From an uncultured Bacteroidales bacterium (GTDB lineage: Bacteria > Bacteroidota > Bacteroidia > Bacteroidales > Marinilabiliaceae): 57,536 nt of DNA. This document shows, piece by piece, positions 1 through 8,144 of the stretch. Location: the NCBI GenBank assembly GCA_937892255.1, contig CALAUL010000100.1, positions 1 through 57,536 on the forward strand, read 5' to 3'. Position 1 is the stretch's first letter, and every line of letters starts with the position of its first letter. The notes beneath the pieces are model-generated. The model had not been told where the DNA came from. It was given only the letters and a program-made list of their open reading frames with translations, and did not search any database. A program made the translations under genes and the position numbers.

Positions 1-1424
1 GTAGCTGTGTATGTAGCATCGCCCTTGACTGTCACTTCTCGTGTTGCGTTTGTATCGCCGTCGTTCCATTTAACGAAATGGTAATTAGCGTCAGCTGTTG
101 CTTTGAGTGTTACTTTCTTGCCGTAGTCGTATGTGCCGCCGCCTGACACTGTACCGTTGCCGTTGCTTGTAACGGTGAGTGTGTAAGTGCCTATTGCGAA
201 TGTTGCTGTATAAGTTTCGTTCTTAGTTACAGTTATCTCTCGTGGGTTTTGAGTATTTCCATCTTGCCACTTGACGAACTTATAACCCGTAACAGGAATA
301 GCAGTAAGAGTAGCCTTATCACCATACTTATAAGAACCCTTACCGGTAACAGAACCCTGACCATCAGCAACAACAGTAATAGTATAAGAACCTTTTTCCA
401 ACGTAGCTTTATATGAAGCGTTTCCTTTTACTACTATAGTACGAGGATTCTCTGTATTACCATCTTGCCATTGTTTAAAGAAATAACCTGTGTTAGGAAT
501 AACTCTCAACGTAACTTCTTGGTTATACTTGTACAATCCTGAACCTTCTGCTGCGCCTTCTCCTGCAGGAACCTCAACCGTAATTTTGTACGGATTAGAA
601 GAGATAGAACCGCTATTACCGCCTATGCCCAATTTAGCATACTCTTCTTCACTACCTTGAGGAACATTAACCGTAACATCACTCACGCCATTGAAAGAGT
701 CATTCTTTATAGTTGGAGGATTAGGTGATAAGAACGTAATATTTTTGAGATTATAGCACTCGTTGAAAGCCTTTTGCTCAATGTTTGTAAGAGAAGAAGG
801 TAGTGTAATAGATGTAAGCTTTTGACAATCTTGGAATACATAGTCTCGCAAATTCTTAATACCTTCCGGAATAGTCACCGAAGCAAGATTGTTACAACCT
901 TGGAACGCATCAGGTCCAAGCACCTCAACGCCATTCGGAATAACGTAAGATGGATCTTTCTTGTCTTCAGGATATTGTATCAATGTCTTCATATCCTTAG
1001 TAAAGAGAACTCCGTCTTCTGAACAGAAATTCTTATTATCTTGAGCAACTATTATCTCCGTCAAGCCTGCACACCATGACATTGCATAATCACCTATCGT
1101 TGTCACAGTTTTAGGTATCGTAATAGAATTCAGACTATTATTTCCATAAAACGCATATTCAGCAATACCTGTAACAGTGTATGTTTTTCGGTTGTATGTA
1201 ACAGTATCCGGAATGACGATATCTCCTCTGTATTCCTGAGTATTCATCGCCGTGTTTCTGCCATTATCTCCCCATGACCCGTCATTCTGATATGTCACAG
1301 TCGCAGTATAATCCCTATTGTTGAGATTGTAATATATCCCATTAATTTTTGTCTGCGCATAGGAGAATACGCCACACATAACGAACACAAATAATAGTAA
1401 CAATTGTTTCATACTATACATCAT
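1..1424 (-). CDS. BspA-like leucine-rich-repeat surface protein with InlB-type repeats (3' end outside window)
   Basis: The reading frame is open from a start near 1424 (or 1412, in frame) to the window edge, so the C-terminus is missing. It begins with a signal peptide (MKQLLLLFVFVMCGVFSYAQ from 1412). About 200 residues follow with the LRR_5/BspA pattern (short 'ITIPKTVTTIGDYAM'-like units), which usually mediates adhesion at the cell surface. After residue ~220 there are at least three divergent InlB B-repeat units of about 67 residues, each with a 'G.Y.F..W.DG....RTI.V' core. Seen directly: signal peptide, LRRs and repeats. Known of the families: secreted or surface-exposed adhesins. Inferred: the missing end probably carries a sorting domain or more repeats. 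No partner gene is visible; the next gene on the same strand ends at 1726 with its own terminator between. Confidence 0.85.
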   Translation of the reverse strand, partial: MMYSMKQLLLLFVFVMCGVFSYAQTKINGIYYNLNNRDYTATVTYQNDGSWGDNGRNTAMNTQEYRGDIVIPDTVTYNRKTYTVTGIAEYAFYGNNSLNSITIPKTVTTIGDYAMSWCAGLTEIIVAQDNKNFCSEDGVLFTKDMKTLIQYPEDKKDPSYVIPNGVEVLGPDAFQGCNNLASVTIPEGIKNLRDYVFQDCQKLTSITLPSSLTNIEQKAFNECYNLKNITFLSPNPPTIKNDSFNGVSDVTVNVPQGSEEEYAKLGIGGNSGSISSNPYKITVEVPAGEGAAEGSGLYKYNQEVTLRVIPNTGYFFKQWQDGNTENPRTIVVKGNASYKATLEKGSYTITVVADGQGSVTGKGSYKYGDKATLTAIPVTGYKFVKWQDGNTQNPREITVTKNETYTATFAIGTYTLTVTSNGNGTVSGGGTYDYGKKVTLKATADANYHFVKWNDGDTNATREVTVKGDATYTA

Positions 1425-1601
1425 TTATTGTTTTCTTTTCTCAATATATTTTAGGCCTAACAGGTTAAGACTCTTCGATCCACTAAAAATGAAATGATTA
1501 CATTATCACTTTGGGTTCGCAAGTTAAAAATAATTAAACATTCAGTGTATACTTTAAAAAGAAAAAGTTACATTTATGCGTATTATCAACCATTATACAC
1601 G

Positions 1602-1635
1602 AAAAATAGGCATAACCATTTTATGATTATGCCTA
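1602..1635 (-). terminator. Intrinsic terminator of the GH13 gene
   Basis: Read leftwards, TAGGCATAA (1635-1627) and TTATGCCTA (1615-1607) form a 9-bp stem, followed by a T5 run (1606-1602). It lies about 90 bases after the GH13 stop. Apart from this hairpin I see no gene in 1425-1725. Confidence 0.75.
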
Positions 1636-1725
1636 TAAACACTCTACTTTTGTATCTAAGTTGCTTACCTCCCCTTTATGATACTGTTAATAAACAGATT
1701 GAATTCCGCTTTAAAATAACGTCTG

Positions 1726-3066
1726 CTATTTTACCAACAAACAATAGCCCCAAGGAGATAACTTCGTTGGCAAAACAGCCGTTTGTTCATCAAATGGATT
1801 TGCATACCCATCAAGCGTTGGCTGTTCTTTCCACTCCAACGATGCCTCTTCTCCCGACAAGTTCAAAACTACAACGACACTTTCTTCCCCGTTGCTACGC
1901 TGGTATGCATACACTTTATCACTACCCACATCATAACGTTTCACATCGCACCATTTTCCATATCCGTCAAGAGCGGCATTTTCTCGTTTCAACTTACAGA
2001 GTGTGGCATAGAAACCAAACCACTCGTTCTTCTCCCAGCTTTCTACCGGGTCTTTTTCAAAGAATTGTATTGCACGATTTAGTCCCGTCTCTTGTGCGGT
2101 ATAGAGCAACGGCATTCCCGGTATGGTATATGTAAGCACTGCAAAAGCCTTTACTCCATCTTTCAATCTGTCAAACTCCGTTCCTTCCCATGAATTAAGG
2201 TCATGATTCGTTATATGATTCATAAACAATGTACTATCCGGGAACTTCGTCTGTTGCAATGAGAAAAGACTGTCAAGCGAACTAACAGGAGAAGCACTCT
2301 TCCCTGAGACTATATCAGCCATAAGGTTCTTCAACGGCCAGTTGTAACACATATCAAAAGCCTTTTCGTTGAGTTCCGGATGTTCGGCCTCTGCAAGCAT
2401 AAAGACAGGCTTTATAGAGTCGAGAGACTCTCGTGCGTCATTCCAAAAGTCCGTAGGAACTTCGTACGCCACATCACAACGGAATCCGTCGATATCAAAC
2501 TCTCTAACCCAATACGACATAGCGTCTATCATTGCTTTACGCATCTCTGCATTGCTATAGTCCAAATCGTATGTATCTGTCCAATCGTATGGAGAGACAA
2601 ATCCACCAATAGAATCCTTTGTGTAATATTCCGGATGTTCCACTGTCCAACGATTGTCACAACCCGAATGATTTGCAACCCAATCAATGATTACTTTCAA
2701 GCCCATGTCATGCGCTTTATAGACAAGAGCTTTAAAGTCGTCCGCTGTTCCAAAAGCAGGATTGACGCTCTTATAATCAGCAACAGCATAATAACTTCCC
2801 AACGTGCCTTTCTTGTTTTTCTCAGAAATAGGGTGTATAGGCATAATCCACAGCACATCAACACCGAGTTCCTTCAGTCGAGGAAGATGTGCCGCAAAGG
2901 CATTAAACGTCCCCTCCGGTGTATACTGACGTATGTTTACTTCATAGATAACGCTGTTTCCCGCCCACTCATTAGGATTGGACGGCTGACGATTGTCGTC
3001 TTGTTTGTTTACACATGACACAAGGAGAGACATCGAAGCTATTGTTATCATTATCAATCGTTTCAT
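1726..3066 (-). CDS. GH13 alpha-amylase family lipoprotein
   Basis: 446 residues. The N-terminus is a lipoprotein signal with cysteine in the 'LLVSC' lipobox, so the enzyme is probably anchored to the outer membrane or faces the periplasm. The GH13 (beta/alpha)8 barrel is recognisable in order: 'SVIYEVNIRQYTPEG' at the first strand, 'VDVLWIMPIHP', 'GLKVIIDWVANHS' (region I), 'IDGFRCDVA' with the nucleophile Asp (region II, ~residue 197), 'FMLAEAEHPE' with the acid/base Glu (region III) and 'NHITNHDLNSW' with the stabiliser Asp (region IV). A short beta-sandwich C-terminal domain follows. Known family role: hydrolysis or transfer at alpha-glucosidic bonds of starch or glycogen oligosaccharides; the exact specificity cannot be read. 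It stands alone, with no SusCD pair beside it. A TAAATTTG -7-like element lies about 40 bases upstream. Confidence 0.9.
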   Translation of the reverse strand: MKRLIMITIASMSLLVSCVNKQDDNRQPSNPNEWAGNSVIYEVNIRQYTPEGTFNAFAAHLPRLKELGVDVLWIMPIHPISEKNKKGTLGSYYAVADYKSVNPAFGTADDFKALVYKAHDMGLKVIIDWVANHSGCDNRWTVEHPEYYTKDSIGGFVSPYDWTDTYDLDYSNAEMRKAMIDAMSYWVREFDIDGFRCDVAYEVPTDFWNDARESLDSIKPVFMLAEAEHPELNEKAFDMCYNWPLKNLMADIVSGKSASPVSSLDSLFSLQQTKFPDSTLFMNHITNHDLNSWEGTEFDRLKDGVKAFAVLTYTIPGMPLLYTAQETGLNRAIQFFEKDPVESWEKNEWFGFYATLCKLKRENAALDGYGKWCDVKRYDVGSDKVYAYQRSNGEESVVVVLNLSGEEASLEWKEQPTLDGYANPFDEQTAVLPTKLSPWGYCLLVK

Positions 3067-3104
3067 GGTCGTTTTTATTTATATTGTTTGACTTGTTACT
3101 ACGG

Positions 3105-3112
3105 CAAATTTA
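3105..3112 (-). promoter_or_regulatory. Possible -7 promoter element of the GH13 gene
   Basis: Read leftwards this is TAAATTTG, matching the Bacteroidetes -7 consensus TAnnTTTG, 38 bases before the start codon. No good -33 TTTG is found at the usual spacing. Confidence 0.4.
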
Positions 3113-3343
3113 AGCGTTATTGACATACGACACACTGGACAAAACGTCAATTATCATCTATACGTTACAAAAATCGCAACAAACGTTTGCAGAGAATGCA
3201 TTTCTCCACAAAAAGAGCAATCTATGACAAGTAATAACATAAAGAACAAAACGCACAACAATCCTAACGAATCATACACATAATATTACGATATATCCGT
3301 ACAACAATTATCTTAGCGGAAAGTACAACTAAAAATATTCGAC

Positions 3344-4057
3344 ATGAAGAAGCTACTTTTTGACTACATGAACAAACGTCAAGCCAAACCTAAGACGTCA
3401 ACACCCGAAGAACTGAACAAGTTCGTTCCGGGACCGGTTATCACAATATCTCGCGATTATGGGTGTCATGGCAGTTCTATCGGACTTATGCTTGTAAACA
3501 CTATTAATCACAAAAACAAGTCGAGACGCAAAAACACTAACGATTGGCAGTTTATCAGCAAAGAGATATTAGAACAATCGGCAAAAGAACTCAACATGAA
3601 ACGCGACACCCTCGATGTTGTCTCATTTGCTCAAAACGACGATGTTTTTTCAAACATCACATCGCTTTTTTCGGGTAGTTTCTATGCCAACAACACCAAA
3701 ATACGCAACACCATAGCAAAAATAATATACAACTTTGCCGAAGAAGGCAATTGTGTCATCATCGGACGAGCGGCCGAAGCTATAACAAAAGGAATAAAAC
3801 GAAGTCTACACGTAAGATTAGTTGCTCCGTTAGAGACTCGTGCCCAATGGGTAGCGGAGGAAGAAGACCTCTCTATCGACGAGGCACGCAGCAGATGTGA
3901 GGACGAAGACGACAAGAGAGAGAAATTTCGTCAATACTTTGAAGGAAAACGTAGCGATTTAGAATACTACGACCTCACAGTCAATGTTTCCAAAATGACA
4001 AACGAAGAAGTTGCTGAAGTGATATTAATATTAGCCGAAGCAAGAGGATTCTTATAA
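3344..4057 (+). CDS. Cytidylate-kinase-like family protein
   Basis: 237 residues, cytoplasmic, no signal peptide. 'GPVITISRDYGCHGSSIGLML' (residues ~29-49) has the glycine-rich nucleotide-binding start of the Cytidylate_kin2-type P-loop fold. Later segments 'GNCVIIGRAAEAI', 'HVRLVAPLETRAQWVAEEEDLS' and 'YYDLTVNVSKM' follow the same fold. Bacteroidales carry this as a stand-alone protein besides the true cytidylate kinase, and its substrate is not established. A TATCTTAG element (3309-3316), one mismatch from the -7 consensus, lies 28 bases upstream. The DUF4476 gene follows after 36 bases and probably shares the transcript, which ends at the 4599 terminator. Confidence 0.8.
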   Translation: MKKLLFDYMNKRQAKPKTSTPEELNKFVPGPVITISRDYGCHGSSIGLMLVNTINHKNKSRRKNTNDWQFISKEILEQSAKELNMKRDTLDVVSFAQNDDVFSNITSLFSGSFYANNTKIRNTIAKIIYNFAEEGNCVIIGRAAEAITKGIKRSLHVRLVAPLETRAQWVAEEEDLSIDEARSRCEDEDDKREKFRQYFEGKRSDLEYYDLTVNVSKMTNEEVAEVILILAEARGFL

Positions 4058-4093
4058 TCAACAGACTTTTTCTCACTATTTAACCGTTATCTC

Positions 4094-4588
4094 ATGAAAA
4101 TTGCAAGGAAGACATTACATATTGTGCTCTGTGCCTTTACAATGGCTTTGACTACAAGCCACAGCCTCTGTGCACAAAGACACAATCCACCTCAACCAAC
4201 AAAACAAAAGCCTCATCTCAACATTCCGCCAAAGAACCAACACGACAACCAGAAGTTTCTACTTCCTCCAAAAGATAACATCAGATGGCCTCAAATGTCC
4301 ATACGCCCGATATCTGACAAGGACTTCAGCTTTGTCTTGACAAAGGTAAAGGAAGGCTCTTTTTCAAAAGATAAGATTTCAATTATAGAAGTCGCTTGTC
4401 TCAACAACCACTTCACCTGCCGACAGACATTATCACTCTTGAAACAGATAAGTTTTGACAACGACAGACTCAAAGCATTGCGCATCATCGAGCCTTACAT
4501 CGTGGATAGAGAGAACTCGCTGATAATAATAGAGACATTCTCCTTTAGCAGTTCCAAAGATCAAGCCATAAAGATTCTGACAAAATAA
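4094..4588 (+). CDS. DUF4476-containing exported protein
   Basis: 164 residues. The first ~28 residues look like a signal peptide (hydrophobic run ending '...SLCAQ'). A proline- and lysine-rich linker follows (residues ~30-60). The last ~90 residues ('ISDKDFSFVLTKVKEGSFSKDK' onward, ending 'SKDQAIKILTK') match the pattern of DUF4476, an all-helical domain found in Bacteroidota proteins, usually at the C-terminus. Its biochemical role is unknown. It follows the kinase-like gene closely and is ended by a strong terminator. Confidence 0.75.
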   Translation: MKIARKTLHIVLCAFTMALTTSHSLCAQRHNPPQPTKQKPHLNIPPKNQHDNQKFLLPPKDNIRWPQMSIRPISDKDFSFVLTKVKEGSFSKDKISIIEVACLNNHFTCRQTLSLLKQISFDNDRLKALRIIEPYIVDRENSLIIIETFSFSSSKDQAIKILTK

Positions 4589-4598
4589 CACCAACAAC

Positions 4599-4630
4599 AA
4601 TCCGCAACCTCGCATTGCGGATTTTTTTTA
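4599..4630 (+). terminator. Intrinsic terminator after the DUF4476 gene
   Basis: AATCCGCAA (4599-4607) and TTGCGGATT (4615-4623) form a perfect 9-bp stem with a 7-base loop, running into T8. Confidence 0.9.
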
Positions 4631-4728
4631 TTTAGATGTTACACAAAATTACTACACCACGAGAGAACGAGACGCATTCTATCCTCAAACAAAATCGTCT
4701 CTTTTAGCGTACATCTCTTAATAATTTA

Positions 4729-4736
4729 TAGCTTTG
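4729..4736 (+). promoter_or_regulatory. -7 promoter element of the GH9 gene
   Basis: TAGCTTTG matches the Bacteroidetes -7 consensus, 43 bases before the start. The -33 position has only a T-rich stretch at slightly long spacing. Confidence 0.5.
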
Positions 4737-4778
4737 TAATCAGACTATAAACCTTTAACCGTTAAACATCAATATACT

Positions 4779-7301
4779 ATGAAAAAAAACGAACTACTCG
4801 TTGGGCTTTTGCTGTTAGGCACGGTGGGACTGCAAGCCCAAAGTTTCAAACTAACCTCATCGGGTTACTTCAAAAACGGAGGAGTTGACGTCATGGCGTA
4901 TGATGACATCTACCCAGAAGGTCATCAAGGCGGCGTATGTATCATAATGAATGGCAACCGCATAGCCACCAACGGCGATATACGCCTCGAGGCAACTCCC
5001 GGACAGTGGCAACCCGTTCCAAAGCAACTACAAAGGAGCATAGGCGAGAACTCTATTGACGTATCACTCTGTTTCCCTGATTCGTCAAGACACATGACTG
5101 GGTTTAATCCTATGATATATCCAGATCTCACATTCAACTACCACGTCAGAGTTGAGGCCGTAGGAGAACACATCGAAGTGAGCGTCGATTTGGACAAACC
5201 TATACCCGAAACCTTTGCCGGAAAGGTAGGTTTTAACTTGGAGTTCTTCCCCGGATCGCTCTTTGGCAAGCCTTGGATAATGGACGGGAAAAGCGGCATA
5301 TATCCGCAACAACCTAACGCTCCTCTCGAAGAGACAAAGTCAAACATCTTACAACCGGGAGATTTCTACACCGGAAAAGGGTCTCAAGCCAATGCTGAAC
5401 ATCTCATAGGCAAAGGTTATAGCCCTATCGTTGCCGATGACATTATAGCAAAGCCATACGCCGTAGGCAAAGTTTTCACTTCACGTCCCGACGACAAATA
5501 CAACAAGTTGACCATCGAATCACTGACAGGCGATTTGAAACTATATGACGGTCGCATGAACCATAACAATGGCTGGTTTGTCTTACGTAGCGAGATAGCA
5601 ACAGGAGTGACAAAAGGCGCAGTCAAATGGATTATCAAACCTCATGTAGAGAAAGATTGGATATACAAACCTGTCATTCAAACATCACAAGTCGGATATC
5701 ACACCAACCAACCAAAAGAAGTTGTTATTGAGTGCGATATACGTGATGAACGTAAAGCAGATATTGAATTATGGAAGATAGATGCAGACGAGGTGCGCAT
5801 GGTAAAGAAACTTCCGGCACAAGAGTGGGGTAAGTTCTTGAGATACAACTACCTCAAAGCAGATTTCACAGACGTAAAGGAAGAAGGCTTATACCAAGTG
5901 CGTTACGGAGAATCGACATCACCAATATTCCGTATAGCTGGAGATGTCTATGAGAGAGGCATTTGGCAACCTGTGATAGAGTATTTCCTCCCTGTACAGA
6001 TGTGTCACATGCGAGTGAATGACAAATACCGAGTATGGCATGGTCGTTGTCACATGGACGATGCACAGATGGCTCCGGCTCACAACCATATAGATGGATA
6101 TGACCAACGTGCGGGACTTTCGAAATACAAGGCCGGCGAGATAGTTCCTGGTGTAAACATTGGAGGCTGGCACGACGCAGGCGACTTTGACTTACGCATA
6201 GAGTCTCAAGCCGGAGAGACATATATACTCTCACTCGCCTACGAAGCATTCTCGCCCGAAATAGACGTCACAGCCATTGACCAAACAAAACGTATAACTG
6301 AGATACACGAGGCAGATGGTAAAAACGACATGTTGCAACAGATAGAAAACGGTGCACTGAGCGTCGTGAGCAGCTATTTGGCATTGGGCCGACTTTACAG
6401 AGGAATCATCTGCAACGGCTTGCGCCAATATGTGCTTTTGGGCGATGCGTCAGCCATGACAGATGGCACAATAGGCAACGACGACGACAGATGGATATTC
6501 ACAGAAGATAACCCATCACGAGAAATGAGCACCGCCGCCCAACTGGCAGCTGCTGCACGTACATTGAAGGGCTTCAACGACACACTGAGCGTCCACTGTT
6601 TAGAGATAGCCAAGCAGATATACGAGACGACAAAAGTTAACCCGAGAGTAATAATGAGCAAAGTTCAGACTGCCGCAGAGCTTTATCTCACAACAAAAGA
6701 AGACGTATACAAAACATTCATCTTGGACAACCAAGAGAATATCATCAAAGCAATAGACTATACTGCATGGTACATGGCTCGTGTAGAGAAGATATTTGCG
6801 ACGTCAAAGGATAAAAAAGAGCGTGCGTTTTCAAAGGCATTTAGAGAGGCCTTGCCACAATATAAAGCAAGGCTCGACAAACAAGTAGCAGAGACACCTT
6901 ACGGAGTTCCATATCGTCCGCATATATGGGGAGCTGGTTGGGACATTCAAGGATTCGGTTATAGACACTATTTCTTGGTAAGCGCATACCCTGAGGTATT
7001 TGACACAAAACCTATCTTCAGTGCATTGAACTTCATTTTAGGTTGTCACCCCGGTTCGAATCAAGCCTCTTTTGCTTCGGGCGTAGGAGCACAATCTGCC
7101 ACAGTTGGTTATGGTCTGAACCGTGCCGACTGGTCATATATACCGGGCGGTGTAATATCGGGAACTGCTCTCATAAGACCTGACTTCCCCGAGCTTCTCA
7201 CATTCCCATTCTTATGGCAACAGACGGAATATGTCTTAGGCGGAGGTTCGTCACACTATATGTTCTTAGTCCTTGCCGCACAACAATTGTTAGAGACATA
7301 A
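4779..7301 (+). CDS. GH9 family glycoside hydrolase (cellulase-type), exported
   Basis: 840 residues with an N-terminal signal peptide (ends '...GTVGLQAQ'). Residues ~22-300 form a beta-rich domain seen in Bacteroidales GH9 proteins but not in classical cellulases. Next is an Ig-like CelD-type domain from about 'IQTSQVGYHTNQPKEVVI' to '...SPIFRI'. The (alpha/alpha)6 catalytic domain holds 'GGWHDAGDFDLR' (~residues 461-472), whose DAGD motif supplies the nucleophile-activating aspartates. Near the end come 'FILGCHPGSNQASF' and 'WQQTEYVLGGGS', the latter with the expected catalytic-acid Glu (~residue 816). Known family reaction: inverting hydrolysis of beta-1,4-glucans or related beta-glucans, exo or endo. 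The hybrid regulator and TonB-type barrel at 8,145-15,189 are oriented oppositely but could belong to the same glycan response. Substrate is inferred only as a beta-glucan. Confidence 0.88.
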   Translation: MKKNELLVGLLLLGTVGLQAQSFKLTSSGYFKNGGVDVMAYDDIYPEGHQGGVCIIMNGNRIATNGDIRLEATPGQWQPVPKQLQRSIGENSIDVSLCFPDSSRHMTGFNPMIYPDLTFNYHVRVEAVGEHIEVSVDLDKPIPETFAGKVGFNLEFFPGSLFGKPWIMDGKSGIYPQQPNAPLEETKSNILQPGDFYTGKGSQANAEHLIGKGYSPIVADDIIAKPYAVGKVFTSRPDDKYNKLTIESLTGDLKLYDGRMNHNNGWFVLRSEIATGVTKGAVKWIIKPHVEKDWIYKPVIQTSQVGYHTNQPKEVVIECDIRDERKADIELWKIDADEVRMVKKLPAQEWGKFLRYNYLKADFTDVKEEGLYQVRYGESTSPIFRIAGDVYERGIWQPVIEYFLPVQMCHMRVNDKYRVWHGRCHMDDAQMAPAHNHIDGYDQRAGLSKYKAGEIVPGVNIGGWHDAGDFDLRIESQAGETYILSLAYEAFSPEIDVTAIDQTKRITEIHEADGKNDMLQQIENGALSVVSSYLALGRLYRGIICNGLRQYVLLGDASAMTDGTIGNDDDRWIFTEDNPSREMSTAAQLAAAARTLKGFNDTLSVHCLEIAKQIYETTKVNPRVIMSKVQTAAELYLTTKEDVYKTFILDNQENIIKAIDYTAWYMARVEKIFATSKDKKERAFSKAFREALPQYKARLDKQVAETPYGVPYRPHIWGAGWDIQGFGYRHYFLVSAYPEVFDTKPIFSALNFILGCHPGSNQASFASGVGAQSATVGYGLNRADWSYIPGGVISGTALIRPDFPELLTFPFLWQQTEYVLGGGSSHYMFLVLAAQQLLET

Positions 7302-7412
7302 AACTCTTTCAACAATCAGACGAGCAAAGCAAACTTGACTTAGTAGCTTTGCATTGACAAAGTGAGGTCATACACATAAAGGTTAATAGATAATATATAT
7401 CACAATACAATG

Positions 7413-7455
7413 GATGCGCAAAGCTTGCCGAACAGACGTCGACACTTTGCGCATC
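7413..7455 (+). terminator. Hairpin, likely terminator of the GH9 gene
   Basis: GATGCGCAAAG (7413-7423) and CTTTGCGCATC (7445-7455) are perfectly complementary, 11 bp, with a 21-base loop and a T-rich tail. It lies 112 bases after the GH9 stop. The loop is long for a terminator, so another role is possible. Confidence 0.45.
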
Positions 7456-7496
7456 TTATATTTCGCAACACACCTCGGAGACCTCTTAATTCATAT

Positions 7497-7526
7497 AAAA
7501 AAGTCCGAGAGTATCACCCTCGAACT
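7497..7526 (-). terminator. Intrinsic terminator reading leftwards, downstream of a tiny gene
   Basis: Read leftwards, AGTTCGAG (7526-7519) and CTCGGACT (7509-7502) pair over 8 bp with one G-U, followed by T6 (7502-7497). It sits 20 bases after the stop of the small leftward frame at 7546-7707, and is independent evidence that this region is transcribed leftwards. Confidence 0.65.
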
Positions 7527-7545
7527 TCACCCTTTACATTTTGTC

Positions 7546-7743
7546 TTACTGTCTGCAAACAACTTTGAAGGTCTCGCCAGACACGGAAGAGAATTTAGCA
7601 CACTCTAATATTACATTTACGATTAGTGTTGTGCCATTTAAGTTGTACCAAATCTCTACTCCGGCGTCGTTCTTAACACAATCAGATGCAATGTCATTCA
7701 CTCCCATTTACACCAACATGATTGCTACAAATAGTTTTTCCAT
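7546..7743 (-). pseudogene. Tiny secreted-like gene with an in-frame stop (or re-initiating small protein)
   Basis: Read leftwards from an ATG at 7743 the frame encodes MEKLFVAIMLV, then TAA, then immediately an ATG in the same frame. The second ATG (7707) opens 53 residues ending at 7546, with cysteines at residues 10, 36 and 51 and a hydrophobic middle. A near-perfect promoter lies just upstream (7766-7796) and a terminator just downstream (7497-7526), so a transcript is likely. Two readings fit: a small exported protein whose signal-peptide region has acquired a stop, or a short leader followed by TAA-ATG re-initiation. I recognise no family. Apart from these sites I see no supported gene in 7302-8144. 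Confidence 0.4.
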
Positions 7744-7765
7744 AAATTATATCTTTTTTACAATG

Positions 7766-7796
7766 CAAACATATCAATACGACAATATAGGACAAA
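7766..7796 (-). promoter_or_regulatory. Bacteroidetes promoter for the tiny leftward gene
   Basis: Read leftwards: TTTG (7796-7793), 19 bases, TATGTTTG (7773-7766). Both elements are exact matches to the -33 and -7 consensus. The first ATG (7743) lies 22 bases beyond the -7. Confidence 0.7.
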
Positions 7797-7893
7797 CACA
7801 ACCATCTGTCCGAAATCATCGTTCTAAAAAAGTTAAATCTAAGTACTCCCCACACTAATGGCAGGCAAAGAACTGCCTGCTCGCAATTCGATA

Positions 7894-7905
7894 GGGGGGG
7901 GGGGG
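7894..7905. repeat. G12 homopolymer tract
   Basis: Twelve consecutive G in otherwise AT-rich intergenic DNA, preceded at 7861-7880 by a small hairpin (GCAGGCA/TGCCTGC). It lies about 100 bases upstream of the promoter at 7766-7796 and 240 bases after the hybrid-regulator stop. Such tracts are prone to slippage. Confidence 0.9.
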
Positions 7906-7928
7906 TAATAAATTGAATATTAGGCATT

Positions 7929-7957
7929 TGTGACGATACTTTATCTATATCGTCACA
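7929..7957. repeat. Perfect 10-bp inverted repeat
   Basis: TGTGACGATA (7929-7938) and TATCGTCACA (7948-7957) with a 9-base spacer. There is no T-run on either side, so it looks more like an operator or an RNA hairpin than a terminator. Confidence 0.6.
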
Positions 7958-8054
7958 TCTGAAAAATATTCTTGTTATGCAATCTTTAACTCTCATGTTG
8001 CAAAAATAACTATTCTTTTTGATATATATTTACAATAAAAAGCTTTTTTCAACC

Positions 8055-8118
8055 CGTTTTCTGCATTCACTTCAAAGAATTATGATGTACACATTAAACA
8101 CTTTAGATGCAGAAAACG
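8055..8118. repeat. Perfect 12-bp inverted repeat with 40-base spacer
   Basis: CGTTTTCTGCAT (8055-8066) and ATGCAGAAAACG (8107-8118). It lies just after the stop of the leftward hybrid regulator and may be its 3' hairpin, though no T-run follows. Confidence 0.6.
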
Positions 8119-8144
8119 ACATCTTCCATATAGAAAGCAACACC

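Noticed and set aside
1494..2135. Rightward 213-codon frame at the end of the GH13 gene
   Set aside because: Antisense to the catalytic gene and crosses its terminator; no domain.
7694..7996. Leftward 100-codon frame across the G12 tract
   Set aside because: It encodes a Pro run from the homopolymer and has no domain or promoter; the promoter at 7766-7796 lies inside it.
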